Positions 1 through 7,940 of a stretch of DNA of 36,409 nucleotides are shown here, one piece after another. Location: assembly GCA_023135165.1 (NCBI GenBank), contig JAGLTS010000003.1:1-36409 (forward strand). Reading direction: 5' to 3'. The position numbers and the translations under genes were made by a program. Each line of letters opens with the position of its first letter. Position 1 is the stretch's first letter. The notes under the pieces are model-generated. The model made no database searches. It saw only the letters and a program-made list of their open reading frames with translations, and was not told the DNA's origin. Origin of the DNA: Phycisphaerales bacterium (GTDB lineage: Bacteria > Planctomycetota > Phycisphaerae > Phycisphaerales > JAGLTS01).

Positions 1-174
1 CGACGTTTTCTACAGAGCAGGATAAATACATTATTGTGCGATGCTGATACGAATCCGCCCGACGAACCGCCGCCGGACAGCCCGGCCATGTGCTGGCGGG
101 ACGGCGCACAAAAAGCCCAGGAAGACGGCTCCCTGGGCTTTGGTTCTTTCGCAACTCCGCGACTCGCGGGCGGG
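1..174. other. Left-edge intergenic DNA
   Basis: No convincing gene is seen here. The short open frames crossing it lack a ribosome binding site and overlap the tail of the minus-strand gene that ends at 175. The only clear structure is the terminator hairpin described separately at 110-145. Confidence 0.6.
110..145 (-). terminator. Rho-independent terminator of the Asp-box/dockerin gene
   Basis: A perfect 10-bp inverted repeat (AAAGCCCAGG at 112-121, CCTGGGCTTT at 132-141) surrounds a 10-nt loop. Read on the minus strand, the stem runs into TTTTTG. It lies about 35 bp beyond the stop codon of the minus-strand gene ending at 175, the right place and orientation for its intrinsic terminator. 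Confidence 0.8.
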
Positions 175-2433
175 TCAGCAGTCCATGTTGTACTGGGACA
201 GCAGAATGCCCAGATCAGCCTGATCGGTGTCACCATCACCGTCGATGTCACCGTCGCCGTTGATTCCATATGAGGCGAGCAGGATGCCCAGGTCGGCCTG
301 ATCGACATCGCCGTCGCCGTCGAGATCCGCAGCCAGACCTTGCACAAGCGTCATCCAACTTCCGGTGGTGGATGCCACCAGCAGCCAGTCGCACACATCA
401 TGGACGTACTTGAGCGCCTGGACCGTGCCCGCGGCAGCGAGGCCGGTGTTGTACGCAGCGAACGATCCGCCGCCATCCTCCGACATGTACACGCGCGTAC
501 CGCTTTTCTGGAGCAGGAAGATGTTGTCCATGTCGACAGGATCAACAACAACGCCATGCACTTGGCCCGTGAAGCCTGCATTGCTCCACGACAGCCCGTC
601 GTCGGTCGAGGCAAAGAGCCCGCCATGGCCTAAGTCTTCATCCGCTGTGTAGATGGTCGATCCGGCGACTTCAAGGTCCCTGACCTGACGTCCGGCGTCG
701 AGGCCGGTTGACGAAGCGGACCACGAGTCGCCGCCGTCGTCGGATCGGAGGATGCCGCCGATCTGCGGACCGCCGTAGTTCACATAGCCCGCAAGCATGG
801 CCGTACCTGTGAAGACGATGTCCGCCACATCCTCGTGGTCGGCGGTCCCTTCGTACACCTTGGTCCAGTTGGCTCCGGTATCCGTCGAACGCCAAACCGT
901 CGCCTCGAAGCCGGCAACGCCGAAGTCGGCACCACCGGTCATGATGAGCGTCGAGTCGGTTTCGCTGAACCAGAGCGCGACAAGCTCCGATTCGAAGTAC
1001 GTGCCCTGGTCCGGCCCAATGCACGTCCATGTGTCGTCGATGTTGCGGCGATACAGTCCTTCCGGCGCAACGGTCGTAGGGCCGTCGGAGATGGCGTAGA
1101 GCGTTCCGTCGGGCGCGAAGCCGACAGTATTGAATCGCGTGGCAGGTAGAGCAGCGAGAACCCAGCCTGTGCCGGCGTTCGTTGATGTGTAGACACCACC
1201 GTCGTTGAGGCCCTGGAAGGCGATCGCGAATTCCTCGCAATCATTCGGGTTCGCTGCGATGTCCACGACATTGAGCGAGCCGATACCCGCTGCGGATTGG
1301 TAGAAGTTCGCACCGCCGTCCGTGCTGCGGTAAACAGCCGTGGATCCGTTTCCGAGGTAAATGTTCGTCGAGCTGCCCGGCGCGAAGCGGACGGACCGCA
1401 CCGTCAGGTTGGATGTGCCGCCGACGCTGAATGACCAGTTCGTTCCACCATCGGTGGAGCGGAATAGGCCTTTGCCATCCGTCGCGGCGTAGATGATGTC
1501 GCTGTCGTTCGGATCGACATCCAGGTCGTTGATGGCCTTGCTGGTCCATGATGCGTCGTGTAAAGGGGTCCACGTGACGCCGTCATTGGTGCTCAGATAC
1601 ACGCCGACGACCTGGCTGCCGAAGTTCTGTCCGCCGCATAAGAGGGCGCGGGTTCCGTCGTAGACCACATCAAAGAGTGGGTTGGCGGGGATGCCTGATG
1701 AGCGGTTCGCCCATGATGCGCCGCCGTCGGAACTGAACCACACCTGTCCGCCGCCGAACCCGCCGCCAAAACATGCGAAAAGGCTGTTTGGGTCGTTCGG
1801 GTCAACGGAGATGCCTTCGCAGCCCATCGGCGAACCCATCGCCGGCGTGCGATCGGTCCATGTCGTTCCGCCGTTGATGGAAACCATGACGTTGTACGGG
1901 TTGTTGCCCATCGCATCCGCGACGCCAACCCAGATGGTGTCCGCGTCACTGGGGTCGATCTCGACCTCGAACGTCTGTTGATTCAGCCCGATGCCTAGGT
2001 CGATCTGCGTCCAATTCACGCCGCCGTCCGTGCTCTTCCACGGCCCGTGCCCCGTTCCGGCATAAACGATGCCGCCCGGCGTAAACTCGATGTCGTACAC
2101 ATCCTCTCCGGCCAGATCAGGCACTTGGGTCCATGTCGCGCCTCCATCCGTCGAGCGGTACATCGTTCCGGAACCGGATGACGGAGCCAGCCCGGCGAGC
2201 ACGATGTCCGGATCGGTCGGTGACGCCGCGACATCGTCCGCATCACCGCCGAATGGCCCGAGTGGGTGCCAGTCCGCCGGGAGCGGTGTCTTTCGCAGGC
2301 CGGGCTCATCCATTGTCACGGCCGGCGTGCGGTCGCCGTGCGAGCGATGTCCGTATTCATCCAGCATTCGCTCCGCCGCCGCCGGCTGAGCTGCGATGCA
2401 CGTCGTTGCGAGTGTGAGCAACCAAAGTTTCAT
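175..2433 (-). CDS. Secreted Asp-box (BNR/sortilin-like) propeller protein with C-terminal dockerin-like repeats
   Basis: This is a 752-residue exported protein. The start at 2433 is chosen because AGAGGAGGG precedes it closely and the protein then begins with a clean signal peptide (MKLWLLTLATTCIAAQPAAA). A longer frame reaches 2538 but would put 35 unlikely residues before the signal. The body carries about a dozen Asp-box motifs of the type S-T-D-G-G-x-x-W, spaced as in VPS10/sortilin or BNR beta-propellers. The last ~50 residues hold two calcium-binding dockerin-type repeats (DLDGDGDVDQADLGILL and DIDGDGDTDQADLGILL), and the chain ends in Asp-Cys. Such tails occur on many planctomycete exported proteins and probably act in anchoring or sorting; the ligand is unknown. 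No glycosidase catalytic set was recognised. A promoter lies upstream (2524-2551) and a terminator downstream (110-145), so the gene looks monocistronic. Confidence 0.85.
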   Translation of the reverse strand: MKLWLLTLATTCIAAQPAAAERMLDEYGHRSHGDRTPAVTMDEPGLRKTPLPADWHPLGPFGGDADDVAASPTDPDIVLAGLAPSSGSGTMYRSTDGGATWTQVPDLAGEDVYDIEFTPGGIVYAGTGHGPWKSTDGGVNWTQIDLGIGLNQQTFEVEIDPSDADTIWVGVADAMGNNPYNVMVSINGGTTWTDRTPAMGSPMGCEGISVDPNDPNSLFACFGGGFGGGQVWFSSDGGASWANRSSGIPANPLFDVVYDGTRALLCGGQNFGSQVVGVYLSTNDGVTWTPLHDASWTSKAINDLDVDPNDSDIIYAATDGKGLFRSTDGGTNWSFSVGGTSNLTVRSVRFAPGSSTNIYLGNGSTAVYRSTDGGANFYQSAAGIGSLNVVDIAANPNDCEEFAIAFQGLNDGGVYTSTNAGTGWVLAALPATRFNTVGFAPDGTLYAISDGPTTVAPEGLYRRNIDDTWTCIGPDQGTYFESELVALWFSETDSTLIMTGGADFGVAGFEATVWRSTDTGANWTKVYEGTADHEDVADIVFTGTAMLAGYVNYGGPQIGGILRSDDGGDSWSASSTGLDAGRQVRDLEVAGSTIYTADEDLGHGGLFASTDDGLSWSNAGFTGQVHGVVVDPVDMDNIFLLQKSGTRVYMSEDGGGSFAAYNTGLAAAGTVQALKYVHDVCDWLLVASTTGSWMTLVQGLAADLDGDGDVDQADLGILLASYGINGDGDIDGDGDTDQADLGILLSQYNMDC

Positions 2434-2523
2434 CTGAACGTCCCTCCTCTGGAAACGCGTGGTGCTAAGTCCTGGAATGTTGTCGGAAAAACCGGAGGCA
2501 AACTGGAGTCGTGTGCCCGATTC

Positions 2524-2551
2524 ACAGTACCACAGCACACAGGCGAGTCAA
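2524..2551 (-). promoter_or_regulatory. Sigma70-type promoter for the Asp-box/dockerin gene
   Basis: On the minus strand TTGACT (2551-2546) and TACTGT (2529-2524) are separated by 16 bp, and TGG precedes the -10 as an extended element. Transcription would begin about 85 nt before the start codon at 2433. It was found by eye only. Confidence 0.5.
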
Positions 2552-2651
2552 TCTCCTTTCCGCCGATTGCACTGCGATAGCTGAAGGCGATGGAGGTGTT
2601 GCGCCGCTGAACCCCGCGTCAGGCGTCTGGAATGCCCACCTGTCCCCCTGA

Positions 2652-3251
2652 TCAGGGGCGTGTGCCGCCCGCAGCGGCAACAATCGCTTCGAGCCTGCCG
2701 AGACAACGGTCAAGCTGCGCCTTGAACGCCATGTACGGAAACAGCGTGATCAGCGCCACGATCAGGCCGAACGCGGTGGTCAGGAGCGCCTCGGCGATTC
2801 CGGCCGACACCGCTCGCGGGTCCGTCACCACATCCGTGCCACTGAGCAGCTTGAACGACTGAATGATCCCACTGACCGTCCCAAGGATGCCGAGCAACGG
2901 CGCCGCGGTGATGATCGTCGAAAGCAGCACCATGAACCGCTCGATGTGGACGCGTTGGTCTTCGACCAGCTCGACAGCCACGGATTCATCGCACCCCAGT
3001 TCGAGCAGCCCACGCACGACCCGGCCGTAGACCGAACGGTCGCCGGACACGATCGTCCCCACCTTGGCGAACTCGCCCGCCCGCAGATGTTTGGCGATGC
3101 GGGCCAGCCGCCTGCCTCGCTCGCCGCTGTGTGTCCGAAGCCAGAACCAGGAACGCTCCAGCGACAATGTCAGGCTGAGAACGCTCAGGCCCAGAAGCGG
3201 CCACATGACCCACCCGCCGCCGTGCATAAGCTCGATGATTCGTTCGATGAT
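2652..3251 (-). CDS. MotA/TolQ/ExbB-family proton channel protein
   Basis: This inner-membrane protein belongs to the ExbB/TolQ/MotA family, which couples proton flow to work across the envelope. It has an N-terminal membrane helix (around MWPLLGLSVLSLTLSLE), a charged cytoplasmic loop, then two helices containing the family signature (LLGILGTVSGIIQSF and a final helix ending LFPYMAF). No ExbD/TolR partner is encoded within this window, so the partner is unknown. The start is uncertain. The first ATG in this frame that suits the family is at 3227, but it has no good ribosome binding site. A strong GGAGGA (3263-3258) sits 6 nt before an in-frame ATC at 3251, which would give 199 residues and the usual N-terminus (x-I-E-R-I-I-E-L-M). 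A perfect 14-bp palindrome (CCCCTGATCAGGGG, 2645-2658) overlaps the stop. It is divergent from ispA. Confidence 0.8.
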   Translation of the reverse strand: MIERIIELMHGGGWVMWPLLGLSVLSLTLSLERSWFWLRTHSGERGRRLARIAKHLRAGEFAKVGTIVSGDRSVYGRVVRGLLELGCDESVAVELVEDQRVHIERFMVLLSTIITAAPLLGILGTVSGIIQSFKLLSGTDVVTDPRAVSAGIAEALLTTAFGLIVALITLFPYMAFKAQLDRCLGRLEAIVAAAGGTRP

Positions 3252-3273
3252 GGCGAATCCTCCGTCTGGCCTT

Positions 3274-3302
3274 TTGGACCGATCCCGGATGCCATTTATA
3301 CT
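3274..3302 (+). promoter_or_regulatory. Sigma70-type promoter for ispA-dxs
   Basis: TTGGAC (3274-3279) and TATACT (3297-3302) are separated by exactly 17 bp. Transcription would start near 3309, about 37 nt before the ispA start. The -10 overlaps an AT-rich stretch (TATAAAT on the other strand) that might also serve the divergent ExbB-like gene. Confidence 0.6.
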
Positions 3303-3345
3303 GCGCTTCCGCCCGTTCGTCCGCCTCCCACCTCGGGAACGCCAC

Positions 3346-4230
3346 ATGACCGTATCACACGCTGATCTGAGCAATGACGCCTTGCGCGAGATGATTGACC
3401 GACTCCTCGCTGCACAGCTCGATCTTCGCGCCCTTCCCAGCAACTTGGATGAAGCCTGCCGATACGCACTGCTCGCGCCGGGGAAACGGCTCCGCCCGAT
3501 CCTCGTTCTGCGAACCGCTGCGGCGCTCGGCGGCGACATCGAGGCTGCCCATCTCCCAACCGCAGCCATCGAGATGGTTCACGCCTTCAGCCTCGTCCAC
3601 GATGACCTGCCCGCGATGGATGATGATGACCTCCGCCGTGGTCGGCCGACGGTGCACGTCCGATTCGGCGAGCCGATGGCGATTCTCGTCGGCGACCTGC
3701 TGAGCGGCATGGCGTTCGAGTTGATTGGCAGGCGAATGGCCGATCCGACGCTCGCGGGACGACTCTGCGGCGAGTTGAGCACCGCGACGGGTGACATGAT
3801 CGTCGGGCAGGTCTACGACACGCTCGGCGGATTCCCCGAGTCCTTGGACGATCGCACCAAGGTTGAGATGATCGCGCGGTACAAAACCGGCGCGCTGATC
3901 CGATGCGCCTGCCGAATGGGTGCGATCGTCGCCGGTGCGTCGAACGACGAACTGGCCCGAATCACGTCGTACGGTGAAGCGATCGGTGTGATGTTCCAGG
4001 TCATCGACGATCTGCTGGATGTGACGCAGACGACCGAACATCTCGGCAAGAAGGCGGGTAAGGACAATGACGCCGGGAAGCTGACTTCGCCCGGCGTGAT
4101 GGGGATCGACGCGGCCCGTGCATATGTGGACGATCTGCGCCGCACCGCCATCGAGGCGCTCGCCGAATTCGGTCCCGAGGCCGGTCCGTTGCGCGAACTT
4201 TGCGAGACTATGGCCGTACGTACCAGGTGA
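3346..4230 (+). CDS. ispA: Polyprenyl (farnesyl/geranylgeranyl) diphosphate synthase
   Basis: A 294-residue trans-prenyltransferase that condenses isopentenyl diphosphate with allylic diphosphates in the cytoplasm. Family marks are all present: GKRLRP (46-51), the first aspartate-rich motif DDLPAMD (86-92) followed by DDDLRRGRP, YKTG (around 178-181), and the second aspartate-rich motif DDLLD (220-224) after FQV. The length fits short-chain IspA-type enzymes (about 290-300 residues). Product chain length cannot be fixed from sequence, so FPP or GGPP synthase are both possible. The start at 3346 is the ATG giving the usual N-terminus; its ribosome binding site (CGGGAA) is weak. A well-spaced promoter lies at 3274-3302, and dxs follows 138 bp later on the same strand, so the two isoprenoid genes are probably co-expressed. 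Confidence 0.9.
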   Translation: MTVSHADLSNDALREMIDRLLAAQLDLRALPSNLDEACRYALLAPGKRLRPILVLRTAAALGGDIEAAHLPTAAIEMVHAFSLVHDDLPAMDDDDLRRGRPTVHVRFGEPMAILVGDLLSGMAFELIGRRMADPTLAGRLCGELSTATGDMIVGQVYDTLGGFPESLDDRTKVEMIARYKTGALIRCACRMGAIVAGASNDELARITSYGEAIGVMFQVIDDLLDVTQTTEHLGKKAGKDNDAGKLTSPGVMGIDAARAYVDDLRRTAIEALAEFGPEAGPLRELCETMAVRTR

Positions 4231-4368
4231 GTCGCTCCGTCCTGCGGGTGTCGCACGCATGCCCCGCTGTTCCCCGCGCTGGCCGACGTGCGGGGTGGTG
4301 TCTATCATGGAGCGAGACCGATCCGTGGGTGCGCCCGCCGTCCCCACGTGAGTGAAAGGAAGGTCCGC

Positions 4369-6339
4369 ATGCAGTTTCCACTGCTCTCCGGCCTGAAAAG
4401 CCCCGCTGATCTCAAGAAGATCCCGATCGAGGATCTGCCCAAGCTCGCGGCGGAGATGCGGCACGCCATTTGCGATCAGGTCAGTCAGAGCGGCGGACAC
4501 CTCGCACCGAACCTCGGCGTCGTCGAACTCACCATCGCCTTGCACTACGTCTTCGACTTCAGTTGCGACCGGCTGCTCTTCGACGTCGGTCACCAGTGCT
4601 ACCCGCACAAACTCATCACCGGGCGCTTTCCCCTGCTCAAAGCCCTCCGCACCGAGGAAGGCATGGCGGGCTTCCCCGAACCGCGAGAGTCGGGCTACGA
4701 TCTCTTCTCCGTCGGACACGCGGGGACGTCCATCTCCACAGCCGTCGGCATGGCGAGGGGCGACCTGCTCAGCGGCGAGTCCTATGATCGCGACAACCCG
4801 CAAGGACGGCGCGTCGTCGCCCTCGTCGGGGACGCCTCGATCGTCAACGGCGTCGCCATGGAAGGCCTCAACAACGCAGGGACGCTCAAACGCCAGTTCC
4901 TCGTCGTCCTCAACGACAACGGCATGAGCATCGCCAAGCCGCAAGGCGCCGTTGCCCAGTACTTCGGCCACCTGCGCATCAATCCACTCTTCACCGAGTT
5001 GAAACAGCACGCCAAGAACGTCCTGCGCCACGTGCCCGGCGGCGGCCTCGTCGGTGATGCCTACCGAAGGGCAGGCGACCTGACCAAAGTTATGCTTGCT
5101 GACGATTCGTGGTTCGAGAAGTTTGGACTCCTGACGGTCGGCCCGGTGGACGGTCACGACATCCCCACGCTCATCAGGTTCCTCAACGAGGCCAAGGACT
5201 TCGACCGCCCCATGGTGCTGCACGTCAAGACGGTCAAGGGCAAGGGTTACGACTTCGCCGAGAGCGATGCGACGACCTTCCACTCGCCCAAGCCGTTCGT
5301 CGTCTCCGACCACGGGGTCAAGCTCAAGTCATCCGGCCGATCGTTCACTGCGGCTTTTGCTGATGCGCTGTACGACGTGATGAAGCGCGATGACAGAGTC
5401 GTCGCCGCCACGGCAGCCATGCCTGATGGGACGGGCGTGGCGAAAGTCATGTCCGAGTTCCCCGATCGCACATGGGATACCGGCATCTGTGAATCCCACG
5501 CCATGGACATGATGGCGGGGCTTGCCAAGACCGGGCTCAAGCCTTTCTTCGCTGTGTATTCGACGTTCCTCCAGCGAGCGTTCGACCAAGCGTTTCAAGA
5601 GGTCGCGCTGCAAGGGTTGCCCGTGCGTCTATGCCTCGACCGGGCCGGGCTTGTCGGCGGCGATGGGGCGGTGCATCACGGGTTCTGTGATGTGTCGATT
5701 CTCAAGGTGCTGCCCGACGCCGTCCTGATGGCGGCGCTCGACGAACCCTCCCTTCGCGCCTCGCTCGATTTCATGCGGACCTGCGATCAAGGGCTTTCAG
5801 CGGTGCGCTATCCGCGCGACAGCGTCTCGGACCGCTTCACGGATTCGCCATGCCCGCCCTTCGAACGCGGCAAGGCTCGCCCGCTCATCACGCACGACAA
5901 TCCCGATATCGCCATCCTCGCCTACGGCACGCCGGCGCTCAGCGCAGCCGACGCGATCGACCTGCTCAGCGAGCATGCGTACATCGTTGACTTGTACGAT
6001 GCGCGCTTCGCCAAGCCCGTGGACATCGAACTCGTCCGTTCACTCATCGAGCGAGGCATCCCGATCGTCACCATCGAGGATCACAGCGTCCAAGGCGGCT
6101 TCGGATCGTGTGTGATCGAAGCGGCGAACGATGCGGGTCTCGACACGCGCGGCATCCACCGCCTTGGCTTGCCCGATCGTTGGATCTATCAAGGCTCGCG
6201 CGCCGGCCAGCTTGCACAAGCGGGTTTGGACCCGGCGAGCGTTGCGCGGACTGTTCGGTCCATCCTGGATGCATCTCCCGGAACGGGTGAGCCCGGTCGT
6301 ATCAGGACCAAGCCGCTGCAGCGCACACCCTCTCCGTGA
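4369..6339 (+). CDS. dxs: 1-deoxy-D-xylulose-5-phosphate synthase
   Basis: A 656-residue thiamine-diphosphate enzyme that makes DXP from pyruvate and glyceraldehyde 3-phosphate, the first step of the MEP isoprenoid pathway. Visible marks are GGHLAPNLGVVELT (catalytic-type His44), DVGHQCYPHKLITGR, a ThDP/Mg motif GDAS...NDN (154-184), and the pyrimidine-domain glutamate in GICESHA (Glu375). DRAGLVGGDGAVHHG (around 424-438) and a C-terminal transketolase-like domain follow. The usual GDG of the ThDP motif reads GDA here and the usual NDNEMSI reads NDNGMSI; these look like lineage variation rather than loss of function. The start at 4369 is preceded by GAAAGGAAGG at good spacing. Co-location with ispA supports the assignment. 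Confidence 0.92.
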   Translation: MQFPLLSGLKSPADLKKIPIEDLPKLAAEMRHAICDQVSQSGGHLAPNLGVVELTIALHYVFDFSCDRLLFDVGHQCYPHKLITGRFPLLKALRTEEGMAGFPEPRESGYDLFSVGHAGTSISTAVGMARGDLLSGESYDRDNPQGRRVVALVGDASIVNGVAMEGLNNAGTLKRQFLVVLNDNGMSIAKPQGAVAQYFGHLRINPLFTELKQHAKNVLRHVPGGGLVGDAYRRAGDLTKVMLADDSWFEKFGLLTVGPVDGHDIPTLIRFLNEAKDFDRPMVLHVKTVKGKGYDFAESDATTFHSPKPFVVSDHGVKLKSSGRSFTAAFADALYDVMKRDDRVVAATAAMPDGTGVAKVMSEFPDRTWDTGICESHAMDMMAGLAKTGLKPFFAVYSTFLQRAFDQAFQEVALQGLPVRLCLDRAGLVGGDGAVHHGFCDVSILKVLPDAVLMAALDEPSLRASLDFMRTCDQGLSAVRYPRDSVSDRFTDSPCPPFERGKARPLITHDNPDIAILAYGTPALSAADAIDLLSEHAYIVDLYDARFAKPVDIELVRSLIERGIPIVTIEDHSVQGGFGSCVIEAANDAGLDTRGIHRLGLPDRWIYQGSRAGQLAQAGLDPASVARTVRSILDASPGTGEPGRIRTKPLQRTPSP

Positions 6340-6483
6340 TGTGACACCGAAGGCAGGAGCCGGCCGACGATCCAGACTCAAACCGATGCGCCTGACACGT
6401 GTGGCAGTGATCCGTAGGGGAGCGCTCTTGACACGTTGTCGCGTCTCGCCCCATCCGCGTGACCGTATCTTGGTGGAACGCGA

Positions 6484-6489
6484 TAGAAT
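6484..6489 (+). promoter_or_regulatory. Possible -10 element of tRNA-Arg
   Basis: TAGAAT at 6484-6489 lies 20 nt before the mature tRNA start, a normal distance. The matching -35 is poor (GACCGT at 6461-6466 with 17-bp spacing). A TTGACA at 6428-6433 has no -10 at the right distance. Confidence 0.35.
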
Positions 6490-6509
6490 ATGCTGGTGAC
6501 GGTCAGCGA

Positions 6510-6583
6510 GCGCCCGTAGCTCAGCTGGACAGAGCAGCGGTCTTCTAAACCGCAGGTCGGAGGTTCGAGTCCTCCCGGGCGTG
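6510..6583 (+). tRNA. tRNA-Arg (anticodon UCU)
   Basis: A complete cloverleaf folds by hand. The acceptor GCGCCCG pairs with CGGGCGT with a G-U at the end, and the D stem is GCTC/GAGC. The anticodon stem GCGGT/ACCGC has loop CTTCTAA with anticodon TCT at 6544-6546, and the T arm is GGAGG-TTCGAGT-CCTCC. CCA is not encoded. From position 6532 onward the sequence is repeated at 10112, marking this gene as the integration site of the element to its right. The present 3' part of the tRNA is therefore element-derived but intact. Confidence 0.93.
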
Positions 6584-6610
6584 TTCCCGTATTGCATCGC
6601 ATCGGCTCGC
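6532..6610. repeat. attL: 79-bp direct repeat covering the 3' part of tRNA-Arg
   Basis: 78 of 79 bases match 10112-10190; the single difference is T at 6590 versus C at 10170. The repeat starts inside the D arm of the tRNA and continues 27 bp past its 3' end. Homology decays but continues for about 64 bp beyond the repeat on the right side. Confidence 0.9.
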
Positions 6611-6697
6611 TGGGGAACGCACAACAGGGCCAATCACAAGGGGTTATGGAAGCTGCTCCGTCGGGCCGTCTCGGCATCGTCAGCGCGGCGGTTCGTA

Positions 6698-7927
6698 TCA
6701 CGCCGCGCCGATTCGCGCTGCGGTTGCCCCCTGGGTTGCCCCCATCGTTGCCCCCGCCTCTGCCGTGCGCTTCGCACTGGCCGGTAAGCCGTCCAGGGCC
6801 GCGCTCAGGTCGTGTAGCTGGACGTGGGCATATCGCCCGATGGTCAGCGCTGGCGTTGAATGTCGGGCCAGCGTCTGCGCCGCCTTGACCGACGCGCCGG
6901 ACTGGATCAGCCGTGTGATGTACGAATGCCGCAAGCTGTGGAAGTCAGCCACGCGCCCGGAGTCGTCATGGTATGGAATACCCGCAGCGTCCAGGTCGGC
7001 CCGCATCATCACCGCCAGCTTGTCGGGCATCGGAAACACCGGCTCATCGCGTGCGCCGTTCAGCCACGGGCGCATCGTTTCGGCAAGGTCGCGCCGGATG
7101 GGTTGCACGTCCCGGCGTCGCCGCTTGCTGTACGCTGCCTCCACCGTCACCGCCGGCGGTTCGCCGTCCAGCTCGAAGCTCGCCGGCGTCAAGCTGCGCA
7201 ACTCACCGACACGGAAGCCCGTGCCCAAGGCGAGCCGGTACAACGCCACTCGGGCCGGTCCGGTCAGTCGCAGGGTTCGGGCGTCGGCCTTGCGTGAAGT
7301 CCGCCACGTCCAATCCTCGCCGCTCTCAGCGGCATCCATCAGCGCGTCTATCTCGGCATCGGTGAGCGCTCGCCGGTCGTGTCGTCGATCGGTGGCGACG
7401 TTCGGGCCTTTCAAGTGCGCCAACGCATCGACGATTGCCCGTCCGTCTCGCACAAGCCAACGGGAAAGCTGTTTCACGGCTCGCAGGTAGTGCAGGCACG
7501 TCTGCAAGCTGCGTCCCTCATCGCGGATGTCACCGATTGCGCCTTGCACCCGCGACGGTGATAGATCGTCGATGCGTTCCGCGTGCAGCCGGTCGATGAT
7601 CGCCATGACTCGGCCCGTCGTCAGGTCGGTGGTTTTCTTCGAGACGCCCTTGGCGTGCAGGTCCGCGCGGAAGTCGGCCACGTGGTCGCGGATTGGCCGC
7701 CGTCCCTCGCTTGCGATGCTCTCGGCTTGCACATCCACCACGCCTTCGCGCCGTAGCGCCGTGTCGGCAAGCCGCTTGTTCAGGATGCGCAGGGCCGCCG
7801 CCTTGTCCACCGTGCCCGTCGTCTGCTTCAAGCGCCGCCCGTTACAGTCGATGTACTGCATGGTCCACAGACCGCGCCCGTCCCGCTTGTACAACGTCCC
7901 TTGGCCGTTTCCGCGCTTCGTCGCCAT
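6698..7927 (-). CDS. int: Tyrosine recombinase/integrase of the element
   Basis: A 409-residue site-specific recombinase. The N-terminal region (about 1-60) looks like an arm-binding domain (GNGQGTLYKRDGRGLW), a SAM-like core-binding domain spans about 75-175, and the catalytic domain about 185-380. The complete active site is visible: Arg239 (GTGFRVGELRSL), Lys268 (SKRRRR), His330 and Arg333 (HSLRHSY), His356 (LARHS) and the nucleophile Tyr366 (GRYAH). The C-terminus is a low-complexity tail with repeated G-A-T units. The gene ends about 90 bp from attL, the usual place for an integrase of a tRNA-targeting element. The start at 7927 has AAAGGCGGTGA upstream. A diverged copy of the last ~50 bp occurs near attR (10033-10077). 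Confidence 0.93.
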   Translation of the reverse strand: MATKRGNGQGTLYKRDGRGLWTMQYIDCNGRRLKQTTGTVDKAAALRILNKRLADTALRREGVVDVQAESIASEGRRPIRDHVADFRADLHAKGVSKKTTDLTTGRVMAIIDRLHAERIDDLSPSRVQGAIGDIRDEGRSLQTCLHYLRAVKQLSRWLVRDGRAIVDALAHLKGPNVATDRRHDRRALTDAEIDALMDAAESGEDWTWRTSRKADARTLRLTGPARVALYRLALGTGFRVGELRSLTPASFELDGEPPAVTVEAAYSKRRRRDVQPIRRDLAETMRPWLNGARDEPVFPMPDKLAVMMRADLDAAGIPYHDDSGRVADFHSLRHSYITRLIQSGASVKAAQTLARHSTPALTIGRYAHVQLHDLSAALDGLPASAKRTAEAGATMGATQGATAARIGAA

Positions 7928-7940
7928 GCGTCACCGCCTT

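Noticed and set aside
3355..5313. Long minus-strand frame (652 codons) across ispA and dxs
   Set aside because: It runs antisense to two well-recognised enzymes; high-GC codon use keeps the opposite frame open. No ribosome binding site or domain was seen.
6428..6433. TTGACA as the -35 of tRNA-Arg
   Set aside because: No -10-like hexamer 16-18 bp downstream (CCATCC is there).
6040..6633. Minus-strand frame reading through tRNA-Arg (GRTRTSDLRF-type peptide), and its twin at 9865-10236
   Set aside because: This is the familiar false protein produced by translating the antisense of a tRNA; it helped only to spot the duplicated tRNA segment.
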